Source of the DNA: Anaerolineae bacterium
GTDB taxonomy: Bacteria; Chloroflexota; Anaerolineae; Promineifilales; Promineifilaceae
DNA: 46,022 nt
Assembly (NCBI GenBank): GCA_030425205.1
Contig: JAUIAP010000048.1
Coordinates: forward strand, 1 to 46,022
Direction of reading: 5' to 3'
Each line of letters starts with the position of its first letter. Within the stretch, counting starts at the first letter, position 1. The translations under genes were made by a program, and so were the position numbers. This document shows, in pieces, positions 15,708 through 24,324 of this stretch. The notes under the pieces were generated by a model. The model was given only the letters and a program-made list of their open reading frames with translations. It was not told where the DNA came from and did not search any database.

Positions 15708-16298
15708 ATGCAAAATCAGCGACTTATTATCGGTATTTCGGGCGCAAGCGGCGTAATCTATGCAATTCGCCTGCTTGAACTACTCAAAACAGTAGAACAT
15801 GTCGAAACACATCTTGTCATGAGTGTGGCAGCAGCTCAAACAATCGGACTTGAAACTGATTACACAGCACTACAAGTTGAGGCATTGGCCGATGTCACTT
15901 ATCGTTTTAAGGACATAGCTGCTGCAATATCATCTGGGTCGTTTAAGACAGCTGGTATGGTTGTGCTGCCTTGCTCGATGAAGACGCTAGCAGGCATCGC
16001 ATACTCATTTAGTGACAATTTGCTACTACGGGCGGCCGATGTTGTCCTAAAAGACCGACGTAAGCTGATCGTCGTCCCACGTGAAACACCCTTACATTTG
16101 GGGCATTTGCGGACGATGACGCGGGCAGCAGAAATCGGAGCGATTATCGTACCAGCGTTGCCAGCATTTTATCATCGGCCGAAAACCATCGATGACATCA
16201 TCAATCAGACCTGCAATCGACTACTCGACCTGCTCGATATCGAACTGCCCGAAGACCTGTTCACACGCTGGGGAGGAGGCTCATCCCATGGCGCGTGA
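15708..16298 (+). CDS. ubiX: UbiX family flavin prenyltransferase
   Basis: 196-aa flavoprotein that attaches dimethylallyl phosphate to FMN to make the prenyl-FMN cofactor used by UbiD-type decarboxylases. It starts IIGISGASGVIYAIRLLELL (FMN-binding loop), with KTAGMVVLPCSMKTLAGIAY and RKLIVVPRETPLHLGHLR typical of UbiX. No ubiD is in the window. The PNPOx-like gene overlaps its last 11 nt, so the two are coupled. A degenerate parS lies within the gene (16073-16088), where the codons also encode the conserved PRETP stretch, so that match may be constrained by the protein. Confidence 0.93.
   Translation: MQNQRLIIGISGASGVIYAIRLLELLKTVEHVETHLVMSVAAAQTIGLETDYTALQVEALADVTYRFKDIAAAISSGSFKTAGMVVLPCSMKTLAGIAYSFSDNLLLRAADVVLKDRRKLIVVPRETPLHLGHLRTMTRAAEIGAIIVPALPAFYHRPKTIDDIINQTCNRLLDLLDIELPEDLFTRWGGGSSHGA
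16073..16088. promoter_or_regulatory. degenerate parS-like site
   Basis: CGTCCCACGTGAAACA matches 13 of 16 positions of parS, with one half intact. It lies within ubiX at codons conserved in the protein family. Confidence 0.4.
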
Positions 16299-16743
16299 TC
16301 CACGTCAACTTGCGCTTGACTATCTAGCAAGTCACAACGTTTTGACACTGGCGACCAATGGTGAACAGGGTGTTTGGGCAGCCGCCGTTTTCTATATCAA
16401 TACGGGATTCTCGCTCGCCTTTTTGTCTGCCCAGCACACCCGCCATGCCCAAAACATAGCGAGTTCTAGTCATATCGCTGGCACCATTCAGGAAGATTAT
16501 GACGATTGGCAAGCAATTAAGGGGATTCAGCTAGAAGGAACTGTGCATAAATTAGAGGGTGTTTCACGTGAAACAACTATAGAAAACTATCTTGAAAAGT
16601 ATCCCTATGTCGATAGCACGCCACAACTTCGTGGTGCAATGCAACGGGTTAATTGGTATCGTCTGACACCCACGCGACTCTATTTCATCGATAACTCGTT
16701 AGGGCTTGGGCATCGTGACCTCATTGTGGATTTGTCTGAATAA
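16288..16743 (+). CDS. pyridoxamine 5'-phosphate oxidase-like FMN-binding protein
   Basis: 151-aa split-barrel protein: LASHNVLTLATNGEQGVWAA, FLSAQHTRHAQNIASS, then GIQLEGTVHKLEG and a C-terminal RLTPTRLYFIDNSLGLGHRD. This is the flavin-binding PNPOx-like fold of small reductases and haem-associated proteins. ATG 16288 has a very strong ribosome site (GGAGGAGG) inside the end of ubiX. Proximity to the flavin prenyltransferase makes a flavin-related role plausible, but the substrate is unknown. A perfect parS (16560-16575) lies in the coding sequence and supplies the residues VSRET. Confidence 0.85.
   Translation: MARDPRQLALDYLASHNVLTLATNGEQGVWAAAVFYINTGFSLAFLSAQHTRHAQNIASSSHIAGTIQEDYDDWQAIKGIQLEGTVHKLEGVSRETTIENYLEKYPYVDSTPQLRGAMQRVNWYRLTPTRLYFIDNSLGLGHRDLIVDLSE
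16560..16575. promoter_or_regulatory. parS: parS site 3 (ParB binding), intragenic
   Basis: Third perfect TGTTTCACGTGAAACA, inside the PNPOx-like gene. The sites span about 1 kb in all. Confidence 0.9.
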
Positions 16744-16787
16744 GGCTAAGATTAAAATAGATAAGGCAAAATCAAGGATAGAGAACT

Positions 16788-17801
16788 GTGGCAAAACGAG
16801 ATAAACGCATTCAAAAAAAGAAGAAGCGACGCGAAAAAATTCGACAATCCAAAGTACGGCAGCGATCGTTGAGTGAAGTACGCGACGATGCCGATTTTGG
16901 AAATCAACCACCCGATAAGCTAGAAAGCAACCTATTTGAATTACTAGCGAATGAAAGTTCGACTTGGGCCGATGAACCAGAATTTTCAGACATTACTTTT
17001 GATCCGAGCCGGGCAATGTTGGCATTTATCAGCCAAATGGAAAGTCATGAGGTCGATGCCGACTCGTTTTTTGATGAACCGGACAGCGAAAAGCGCAATG
17101 TGTTAATGTGGAAAGTTATTGGTGAAATCACGCCTAGACTTGTCACAGAAAAGCATATTGCCGAGATCGTGACGGCATTGCAGCACTTGGAAGCGCGTTG
17201 GGCAAAGAATAAGCAGAAATCGGCCGATATAACCGGCATCGCCCTAGTTCGAACGATGCTAAAAGAGTTCTCTAGCGACAGTGAATCGGGCGAGGCGCTT
17301 GCGATGATTGGACTGTTGCAAACACTCAGCCATCGCTCCGTGATGCTAGGGTTCACGATGGAAGATCCATTTGCTGAGGCAGACGCACTGATTGAAGCAG
17401 GGGATGAAGCTCTCTTTAGTCGTGAAATTGAACTGGGTCTTTATACTGAGACAGAGATCAAATCAGCGACAGAACAATATGTCGCAATGAAAAGAGATGA
17501 GGACACAAGTAGCGCGCCTTATTTGGCAGCGATTGTGGATGTTGTGCGCAATGCGGTGCGGGAACCAAATCGCGCCGCAGTGATGTCTGCAACTATCACA
17601 CAATACATTGAAACACAGCAAGCAACATTGTCTAAAGAGTACATCAATGTGCTTCGTACGATGACGTTCTTTCTGAATGAAAATGCAGAAGATTCATTTG
17701 ATGAAATTGAACGATTGCTGGTAGCTGCAATGTTTGGGGAAATCGGCCGATATCTAGAAGAAACTGGGCAATTAGACCTTCTAACTGACCAAGAAGAGTA
17801 G
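16788..17801 (+). CDS. hypothetical protein, basic N-terminus
   Basis: 337-aa cytosolic protein from a GTG start. The first 30 residues are strongly basic (KRDKRIQKKKKRREKIRQSK), which might bind nucleic acid. The rest is acidic and almost entirely alpha-helical, without membrane segments, cysteines or recognisable motifs. No family recognised. AAGGA lies about 11 nt before the start. The gene ends directly against the end of the opposing lipoprotein gene, with no spacer. Confidence 0.7.
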   Translation: MAKRDKRIQKKKKRREKIRQSKVRQRSLSEVRDDADFGNQPPDKLESNLFELLANESSTWADEPEFSDITFDPSRAMLAFISQMESHEVDADSFFDEPDSEKRNVLMWKVIGEITPRLVTEKHIAEIVTALQHLEARWAKNKQKSADITGIALVRTMLKEFSSDSESGEALAMIGLLQTLSHRSVMLGFTMEDPFAEADALIEAGDEALFSREIELGLYTETEIKSATEQYVAMKRDEDTSSAPYLAAIVDVVRNAVREPNRAAVMSATITQYIETQQATLSKEYINVLRTMTFFLNENAEDSFDEIERLLVAAMFGEIGRYLEETGQLDLLTDQEE

Positions 17802-19664
17802 CTACTCAATCACCCAAGTCGGATTGGGATGATTGATCGTGATAAGACCACCATTGGTGAGCGTGATCCACTCCTGAAAGCCATAACGATGTAGCGGTTG
17901 GCTTTGTCGTTTAACCGTATACTCTGTTCCCCAATCTGTTGCCCAACCAAGCAGATCACGCACACCATTTTCTTCCCGCCAAATCTTGCCGAACCCATAT
18001 GCAGGTTGATACAAACCATCTGGCGGCACAATCGACGGATCATCGATTGGATCAACCCCGTGTTCAAATGTATCAACCAGCTCCGCATGGGTTGCGCCAT
18101 CCCATGTGCTGTAAATGATGACATCTTGTGCCTCGATCCAAATCATAAATCCATTTTCAAAGTTTTGCTGTGACCCATGGGAAATGATCCCTTTGGTTAG
18201 ACACCGTTGGGAATCAGCGATTGCCTCAATAATTACTGGATATTCGCAGGGAAGTTCGGCCGAAAACACCTCTTCAATACATTGGTTCTCGTTACACGCG
18301 GTCATAATATAAATAATCGGCCAGCCTCCTAACTCAGGGATGAATGACTGCACGATCGTGCCTTTCGCTGGCAACTCATATTGGGCCTCCGCCTGATTCC
18401 ACTCACCACCCGCACGGCTAATTTCGACCGCCTCGACGCCAGAGACATCCCATTCAAGCAAAACGCTCTTAGTGGGTTTTGTCGGCTGCGTTGCAAAGCG
18501 AAAATAGTTCACAACTATTGCAAGGGGTTCGACTGTCGTCATAGGTGCAATGACAGCTGGCGGACGCTGTTCAGCACGCGCGACGTTTGGATTTGGGTAG
18601 GAGATGGTCCAGCTTGGTTTAGGAACATCAATTGTGATCCGTTCATCATTGGGCAAACCAATAAATGCTTGATAGTTTCCATAGCGTGTTCCAGGTTCTG
18701 ACTGGCGGATTGTTGTGAAGTTTATGGTTTGCCCAACCGCCCATCCCAATGTCTGACGAACAAAATCGTCTTCCCGCCACAATTTGCCGAATCCATATTC
18801 TGGTTGCAAGTAACCCGCTGGTGGCACAATTGAGTCAAATCGGATCGGGTCAATGGTGCTGTCATACCCATCAGTTCGTTCCCCATTTGTCAATCCATTC
18901 CATGTGCTATAAAGAATTTGGTCAAGATCTTCTGTCCAAAGCATAAATCCATCTTCAAATGGCTGAAACGCGGCGGCAGAAATGATCGGCTCTACGGGAC
19001 AGCCATCTCCCGGATAGTCAAAGCTGAATGCCCATTCAAATTCACACGGCACTGTCACAGTAAATTCCGAGCGCAAATTCGGCGCATCGGGGCTTGTCAA
19101 CACATATGTGACTGGCCAACCGCCAACCGAAGCAGGGAACGTATGTTCCATTGAGTCTTGGTTTGACTCAAGCCATTGTTGCCCTGCCTCCGCCCACTCA
19201 CCGCCATTGCGCGAAATTGTTACCCGTTCAACGCCCTGCACATCCCATTCAAGCAAGGCAGGCGCACTTGGTTTGGTGAGTGGTGCGGCGAAGCGAAAGT
19301 AGTTAACAGTAGGTTCAACATCTGACGGAGTGGCTGTCGGTGGCAACGATGGGGTTGGGGATGGTCGGGATGTTGCGATTTGTGTCACAACCACAGTTGG
19401 ATCCTGTTGCGTAGCCGAAGGCACTGCGGTTGCGCGTAATTGCGTTGCTCGCAAGGTCGGCAATGATGTCGCAGGCAAATCGTCAGTTGGGGCTATTTTT
19501 GTCTCTGTACTCGGGGGGGATGGAATAAGTGTCGTTGTCTGCTGGAGCGTGACGGCGGTGGACACAACGGTCGGCAATTTTGCAATCGGGGTGATTGTTT
19601 CATCTGCTGCCATTTGGCAACTAAGTAACATGATACAAAAGAAGAGGGGCAGTAATCGTCTCAT
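17802..19664 (-). CDS. lipoprotein with duplicated domain and Thr/Pro-rich linker
   Basis: 620-aa exported protein. MRRLLPLFFCIMLLSC is a lipoprotein signal with the lipobox Cys at position 16. Residues about 20-125 are low-complexity Thr/Pro/Ser/Ala. Two copies of a domain of about 230 residues follow. Each starts NYFRFA, continues with LLEWDVxGVExVxISRxGGEW and a GGWPVxY strand, and ends with YGFGKxWRE…LGWA…RYG and a closing strand. The opening 60 residues of each copy look like an Ig/fibronectin-type beta unit; the rest is unassigned. A cell-surface binding role is an inference. The reading frame continues upstream to 19787, but the signal peptide fixes ATG 19664. Confidence 0.8.
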   Translation of the reverse strand: MRRLLPLFFCIMLLSCQMAADETITPIAKLPTVVSTAVTLQQTTTLIPSPPSTETKIAPTDDLPATSLPTLRATQLRATAVPSATQQDPTVVVTQIATSRPSPTPSLPPTATPSDVEPTVNYFRFAAPLTKPSAPALLEWDVQGVERVTISRNGGEWAEAGQQWLESNQDSMEHTFPASVGGWPVTYVLTSPDAPNLRSEFTVTVPCEFEWAFSFDYPGDGCPVEPIISAAAFQPFEDGFMLWTEDLDQILYSTWNGLTNGERTDGYDSTIDPIRFDSIVPPAGYLQPEYGFGKLWREDDFVRQTLGWAVGQTINFTTIRQSEPGTRYGNYQAFIGLPNDERITIDVPKPSWTISYPNPNVARAEQRPPAVIAPMTTVEPLAIVVNYFRFATQPTKPTKSVLLEWDVSGVEAVEISRAGGEWNQAEAQYELPAKGTIVQSFIPELGGWPIIYIMTACNENQCIEEVFSAELPCEYPVIIEAIADSQRCLTKGIISHGSQQNFENGFMIWIEAQDVIIYSTWDGATHAELVDTFEHGVDPIDDPSIVPPDGLYQPAYGFGKIWREENGVRDLLGWATDWGTEYTVKRQSQPLHRYGFQEWITLTNGGLITINHPNPTWVIE

Positions 19665-19670
19665 GAGTAT

Positions 19671-19679
19671 GGTATAGCA
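19671..19679 (-). promoter_or_regulatory. extended -10 directly before the lipoprotein ATG
   Basis: On the minus strand TGC-TATACC ends 6 nt before ATG 19664, matching the leaderless layout seen at several other genes, although the last base of the box is C instead of T. Confidence 0.4.
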
Positions 19680-19859
19680 GATAAAAACCGTTGTACTGGT
19701 TGCATTGTAGGCGATTTTCGGCCGAAACCCCCATGAACTCCCCATGAAACTTATCTCATTTGTCCCTCTAACATCTAGCCTGTACACTTCACTGGTGGGT
19801 TGTTTTCATCCCCAAAAGGAAACTCCGTGAATTCAATTTTAGGCAAGATAGGGTTAATT

Positions 19860-20696
19860 ATGAGGCGTAAAGTTAAGGGTCGCCAGCTAGAAAGGTCCAT
19901 CCGAATCAAAAATAAGCGCGATATCGAACAGTTGAAAGAGTCGGGACAGCTTGTCGCTGAATGTTTTGCACTCCTCAAAGCGTCGATCCAGCCCGGTGTT
20001 TCGTTGCGTGAATTAGATAAAAAGGTGGAAATGTTGATTCGTGATCGCGGTGCCTTACCACTCTATAAAGGGTATCGTGGAAACCCACCTGAGCATCCGC
20101 CTTTTCCCGGCGTGATTTGCGCCTCACTCAATAATGAAATTTGTCATGGCTTGCCCGATATGCGCCGTCTCAGCAATGGCGACATAATCGGCATAGACAT
20201 TGGGCTGACAAAAGATGGTTGGTGCGGGGATGCTTGTGTGACCTTCCCTGTGGGAGAGATCAGCCCATTGGCGCAACGCCTTTTGCGCGTGGCAGAAGAG
20301 GCGATGTATGAGGGAATTAAGGCGGCAAAAGTCGGCCGACCTGTTGGTGAAATCGGGGTAGCCATCGAAAACTATGCCCGTCGCCACGGCTACAGCGTTG
20401 TCAAACAGTGGGGCGGTCATGGCTTAGGACGAGATTTGCATGAAGCCCCTTCGATTCCCCACGTTGGACCTGCACACGAACTGCCACGCATTCGTCCCGG
20501 CATGGTTTTCACTGTCGAACCAATGGTTAACATCGGCTCGCAAGAATGCTATTTGGGCGATGATGGTTGGACAGTCTATACCAGTGACGGGACCCTTTCT
20601 GCACAGTTTGAACACACGATTGCCGTAACACGCAACGGCGTTGAAATTCTCTCTCCCTGGCATGAGACAATGGGGCGCGTTTTAGAAAGTGCCTAA
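19860..20696 (+). CDS. map: type I methionine aminopeptidase
   Basis: 278-aa enzyme removing the initiator Met from new proteins. All five metal ligands can be placed: Asp in IIGIDIGLTKDG, Asp in CGDACVTFPVG, His in WGGHGLGRDLHEAP, Glu in FTVEPMVNIG and Glu in AQFEHTIAVT. ATG 19860 has AGGG about 6 nt upstream. A GTG at 19827 with AAAAGGA before it would add 11 residues and is a real alternative. An N-terminal zinc or SH3 extension, as in some MetAP1 enzymes, is absent. Confidence 0.92.
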   Translation: MRRKVKGRQLERSIRIKNKRDIEQLKESGQLVAECFALLKASIQPGVSLRELDKKVEMLIRDRGALPLYKGYRGNPPEHPPFPGVICASLNNEICHGLPDMRRLSNGDIIGIDIGLTKDGWCGDACVTFPVGEISPLAQRLLRVAEEAMYEGIKAAKVGRPVGEIGVAIENYARRHGYSVVKQWGGHGLGRDLHEAPSIPHVGPAHELPRIRPGMVFTVEPMVNIGSQECYLGDDGWTVYTSDGTLSAQFEHTIAVTRNGVEILSPWHETMGRVLESA

Positions 20697-20790
20697 GAAC
20701 TGACGCTACGTTCGATTCCGTTCCCAGCGGTCAAGCGCATCAATGACCCATTCGGTGCGCGTTTTTGCATCAGCAAGGATCACGGATGCG

Positions 20791-20799
20791 TGCTAACAT
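20791..20799 (+). promoter_or_regulatory. extended -10 for a leaderless mRNA (PPDK-N gene)
   Basis: TGC-TAACAT ends exactly 6 nt before ATG 20806, and no Shine-Dalgarno is present. Confidence 0.55.
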
Positions 20800-20805
20800 A
20801 TACGC

Positions 20806-23184
20806 ATGGACACACCATTGCGTAGCACAACCAGCACAATTGATATTTATATTAAACTTGCTCAATATCCGATTTTGAGCGATGAAATACGGCGACGGAT
20901 GCGCGAAGTTCTATTCGAGCGCGGCGTGTTGACGAGTGAGGCATTTGAGCAGGAGGTCGAAGAGCAGGCGATTGAGTCGCAGCGACGCGAAGGCGTTTAT
21001 GACCCCTTTTATGCAGAGTCATTTAGCATTTGGGAGGAGCGCAAGAATCGCATTCGCAACTTCCATACCGATTTCCACTTTGCATACAACATGCCGCATG
21101 ATCGTTTCCAAGCTATCTTGAATGAGGTTCTGCAAGGGAAGCGAGAAGATAAATCACTTGACTTGATGTTCAACCCAGAAGTTGCGCCGTGGTCCATGTT
21201 ATTTGAACAGGGGTTACGGTATGAGTCGTTGCCACCCAATGAACGCAAGGAAGTACAACATCATCTTGAAGAGATCAAAGTTGTACTGATTCGGGGCATG
21301 ATCACCGATCAGTTGCAGTTAATCGGCGTGGCGAAAAAGGTTCTCGACATCAGAGATTTGCAGAACATTTTCACGCGACGGATTGGGAATGGCAAGATTG
21401 GCGGGAAGGCGGCGGGGATGATTATCGCGTGGAAGATTTTGCAACAGCGCGATCCAGACCTGGGCCCCGACATCAGCGAGCGGGTTGAAATTCCAGAATC
21501 ATACTTTTTGGGAACAAACGTTATGTATGCGTTCCGCCAACGCAACAATCTCGAAAACATGATGAACCAAAAGTACAAGCCGCTCGATCAGATTCGAGAC
21601 GAGTATCCGCGGGTTGTACATGAACATCTAGCAGGTCAATTTTCTGCACAGATTGTCGATAGCTTGCGGGCAATGCTGCATAAAGTTGGGGATAAACCGG
21701 TTATTGTACGCTCCTCAAGCTTGTTGGAAGATAATTTTGGTTCCTCATTTGCAGGAAAGTATGAAAGCCATTTTTGCCCCAATCAGGGATCGGCCGAAGA
21801 GAATCTCGTCGCCTTAATGGACGCGATCAAGCGTGTGTATGCGAGCACGCTCAATCCTGACGCACTGCTTTATCGAACGAGACATGGCTTGATCGACTAC
21901 GACGAGCGGATGGCGATCTTGATTCAAGAGGTACGTGGAGAAAGGATTGGTGATTACTACTTTCCGACGTTGGCAGGCGTTGGATTTAGCCAAAACCCGT
22001 TCCGCTGGAATCCAAAAATTCGTAAGGAAGAGGGCTTTTTGCGCTTGGTGTGGGGTATGGGAACGCGCGCGGTTGATCGTGTTTCGGCCGATTATCCGCG
22101 CCTCATCTCACTCAGCCACCCGCGTCTACGCCCTGAAACAACGCCTAAAGGGGTGCGCCAATATTCGCAACACAACATCGATCTGATCAATCTTAAGACA
22201 AATCAGTTTGAATCATTGCCAATTGATCAAGTCATGACGACCGACTATAAATTCTTGCGCTATATCGCCTCAATTGAAAAAGAGGGGTTTATCCGCGAGT
22301 TGGTTTCGGCCCTTGATGTAGACGACCCGCTAGATTTGGTGGTGACATTTGACACGTTGACCAAAGATCAACGCTTTGCGCGTCTGATGCGTTCCGCCTT
22401 GATGCGACTCGAAGCGTGCTATGAAGCACCTGTCGATGTTGAATTTACAGTGCAGATCGTGCCGAAATATCCGAAGCCCGAGTATAAACTGTATATTTTG
22501 CAGTGTCGGCCGCTCAGCCAGCGAGCAGAAGGGGGTGCAGTCGAGATTCCGCAGAATATCCCAGATGAAAAACGCCTGTTTAGTGAGTTCCGCTTTGTCC
22601 CCAATGGCAAAGTTGAAAATATCCGCTACGTCGTATTTGTTGACCCAGATCGTTATCGCGAAATTCCAAATCGGCCGATGAAGCTCGAAGTGGGGCGCGT
22701 GATTGGACGCCTAAACAAGGTGCTTGAAAAAGAGCAATTTATCTTAATGGGGCCCGGCCGCTGGGGTAGCTCTAATCTCGATTTGGGTGTGCGGGTCGGA
22801 TATGCCGACATTTACAATACAAAGGTGCTGATCGAAATCGCAGCGAGAACGGCGGATGGCGGTCGCCCTGAACTTAGCTATGGCACACACTTTTTCCAAG
22901 ATTTGGTCGAAGCGGGTATCTATGCCCTACCGCTGCATCTCGACCATCCACGTTCACAATTCAAGTGGGATTTCTTTCGCAATGCACAAAATGTATTGAC
23001 CGATCTTTCGGCCGATGATGCCGATATGGCCGAATATGTGCACGTTATCGACTTGGCTCGCGAGGTCGGTGCAGAACGATTGACAATTGCAATGAACGGA
23101 GAGGCGGATGAAGCGTTGGGGTATTTGTGTGGGATTGACGGGGCAAATGAAGAATCTGCCGAAGCCCGCATCAACCATTTTTAG
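20806..23184 (+). CDS. PEP synthase/PPDK N-terminal (ATP-grasp) domain protein
   Basis: 792-aa protein related to the nucleotide-binding N-terminal part of phosphoenolpyruvate synthase and pyruvate phosphate dikinase. Residues about 1-180 are an unfamiliar helical domain. Residues about 190-600 hold the PPDK-N signatures: GNGKIGGKAAGMIIAWKIL, VIVRSSSLLEDNFGSSFAGK, RMAILIQEVRG, a GMGTRAVDR phosphate-loop-like segment and VEFTVQIV…LYILQCRPLS. The swivelling phosphohistidine domain (TGGxxSH) and the PEP-binding barrel of true PEP synthase are missing. In their place are about 190 residues with LMGPGRWGSSNLDLGV. It probably phosphorylates or pyrophosphorylates something with ATP, but a PEP synthase name would be wrong. 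Confidence 0.82.
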   Translation: MDTPLRSTTSTIDIYIKLAQYPILSDEIRRRMREVLFERGVLTSEAFEQEVEEQAIESQRREGVYDPFYAESFSIWEERKNRIRNFHTDFHFAYNMPHDRFQAILNEVLQGKREDKSLDLMFNPEVAPWSMLFEQGLRYESLPPNERKEVQHHLEEIKVVLIRGMITDQLQLIGVAKKVLDIRDLQNIFTRRIGNGKIGGKAAGMIIAWKILQQRDPDLGPDISERVEIPESYFLGTNVMYAFRQRNNLENMMNQKYKPLDQIRDEYPRVVHEHLAGQFSAQIVDSLRAMLHKVGDKPVIVRSSSLLEDNFGSSFAGKYESHFCPNQGSAEENLVALMDAIKRVYASTLNPDALLYRTRHGLIDYDERMAILIQEVRGERIGDYYFPTLAGVGFSQNPFRWNPKIRKEEGFLRLVWGMGTRAVDRVSADYPRLISLSHPRLRPETTPKGVRQYSQHNIDLINLKTNQFESLPIDQVMTTDYKFLRYIASIEKEGFIRELVSALDVDDPLDLVVTFDTLTKDQRFARLMRSALMRLEACYEAPVDVEFTVQIVPKYPKPEYKLYILQCRPLSQRAEGGAVEIPQNIPDEKRLFSEFRFVPNGKVENIRYVVFVDPDRYREIPNRPMKLEVGRVIGRLNKVLEKEQFILMGPGRWGSSNLDLGVRVGYADIYNTKVLIEIAARTADGGRPELSYGTHFFQDLVEAGIYALPLHLDHPRSQFKWDFFRNAQNVLTDLSADDADMAEYVHVIDLAREVGAERLTIAMNGEADEALGYLCGIDGANEESAEARINHF

Positions 23185-23217
23185 AAAAAAAAGAGCCTTG
23201 TCACACAACAAGGCTCT
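23184..23217 (-). terminator. intrinsic terminator, minus-strand direction
   Basis: AGAGCCTTGT (23192-23201) pairs with ACAAGGCTCT (23208-23217) around a six-base loop. The T-run is on the minus strand (A-run at 23184-23191), so it ends minus-strand transcripts arriving from coaE and the small membrane gene, at the junction with the convergent PPDK-N gene. Confidence 0.7.
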
Positions 23218-23510
23218 GCGGGAAGAGATGAGAAGAGATGGAATAAGAGGTTTGCGAAACGCGCCCAATAAGCGCCGTTTCTGAAATTTTCGATGACCGC
23301 AAACTGCAATTTTTAGGTCGTGCTTGGCTGATTCGCCGTACAACAAACCGTTGCTTCTTGTTGTGATTGGTCATCTCTTTATGAACAAAAGTATAGGAGA
23401 TTTGGAGGATAGACACAGCAAATCAACACACAGTTAGCGTGTGCATAGTTTGCGGATTTGGTGTTGGGGATGGACAGGGGAATTGTAAACTGGTTTACGC
23501 AAAACGGAAT
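23218..23510. other. intergenic stretch without a supported gene
   Basis: Between the terminator and the small membrane gene there is no convincing coding sequence. GTAAAC-TG-GTTTAC at 23487-23500 is a short inverted repeat that could be an operator. A minus-strand open frame at 23201-23416 is judged unlikely to be real because it reads through the terminator and ends inside it. Confidence 0.4.
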
Positions 23511-23711
23511 TTAGTCAATCTCTTCATCGCTCTCACCCCAGCTAACAATCCATGCACATAGCCCCGCCACGCCAATCGTCATCACAATTAACCAAAACCA
23601 TTGTGAGGGCAGCAAGCCAACATCGCGGGCGACAAAGGTTAGGATAACAACCATGCCGATCGAGAGCAGGAGCCACATTGTGATTACAGGGTGATTTTTT
23701 AGCCAGTCCAT
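23511..23711 (-). CDS. small two-helix membrane protein
   Basis: 66-aa protein with two hydrophobic helices (about 9-28 and 37-58) joined by a short loop, and an acidic tail (WGESDEEID). No family recognised. It starts 7 nt after the end of coaE on the same strand and is probably translated by coupling, since no ribosome site of its own is visible. Confidence 0.6.
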   Translation of the reverse strand: MDWLKNHPVITMWLLLSIGMVVILTFVARDVGLLPSQWFWLIVMTIGVAGLCAWIVSWGESDEEID

Positions 23712-23718
23712 AAGATTT

Positions 23719-24309
23719 TTAGCCCGTCTGTAACGCGCGAACTAAAGTCCACTCAGCGTTAAATTGTAAGATTGTCTCGTCCATTGTACCGTTTGTGTCA
23801 AAAACGGCATCAGCTTGCGCGATTTTTTCAGCTTGTGATGATTGTGCAGCGACCCGCTGGCGGGCATCAGCCTCATCCATATTGCGAAATTCGAGCAGGC
23901 GTTTGATTTGGGTTTCGGCCGAACAGGTCGTCACCCAAATCCGATCACAAGCCCGCTTCATCGGCCCTTCCAACAGCTTGATCGATTCGATCACAATGAC
24001 ATCAGACTCACTTTCCGTTACGCGCCGCGCAATTTCTGACCAGATGGCGGGATGGGTAATGGCTTCCAGTTTATTGAGTTCGGCCGCATCACCAAAAACG
24101 ATCCGCCCAAGCGCAGATCGAATCACCTCACCATCAGCATCAAGTATCTCGTCGCCCCAAGTTTGGCGAATCTGCAATTTGACACTGTCCATCCGTAAAA
24201 CAGCATGCCCAACTTTATCTGCGTCGATAGTCGTCGCGCCATTCTCGGCCGCCAACTGCATAATGGTTGATTTGCCTGTGGCGATGTTGCCCGTTAAGCC
24301 GATGATCAT
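23719..24309 (-). CDS. coaE: dephospho-CoA kinase
   Basis: 196-aa P-loop kinase for the last step of coenzyme A synthesis, phosphorylating the 3'-OH of dephospho-CoA. Walker A is GLTGNIATGKST at the N-terminus, followed by TIDADKVGHAVL (the DAD motif of CoaE) and ITHPAIW, with IVIESIKLLE after it. ATG 24309 is preceded by GGTGAGGG, a good ribosome site. The GTG at 24318 is an alternative start that would lie within that site. It follows the ABC-F gene by 15 nt. Confidence 0.93.
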   Translation of the reverse strand: MIIGLTGNIATGKSTIMQLAAENGATTIDADKVGHAVLRMDSVKLQIRQTWGDEILDADGEVIRSALGRIVFGDAAELNKLEAITHPAIWSEIARRVTESESDVIVIESIKLLEGPMKRACDRIWVTTCSAETQIKRLLEFRNMDEADARQRVAAQSSQAEKIAQADAVFDTNGTMDETILQFNAEWTLVRALQTG

Positions 24310-24324
24310 AGCCCTCACCTCTAC

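Noticed and set aside
20706..20783. Minus-strand 25-codon frame (…TRTEWVIDALDRWER…) between map and the PPDK-N gene
   Set aside because: It reads like protein and could be a gene remnant, but an open frame of this length is expected by chance and a stop lies just upstream of its GTG.
23201..23416. 71-aa basic minus-strand frame
   Set aside because: It ends inside the terminator hairpin, lacks a ribosome site and shows no family features.
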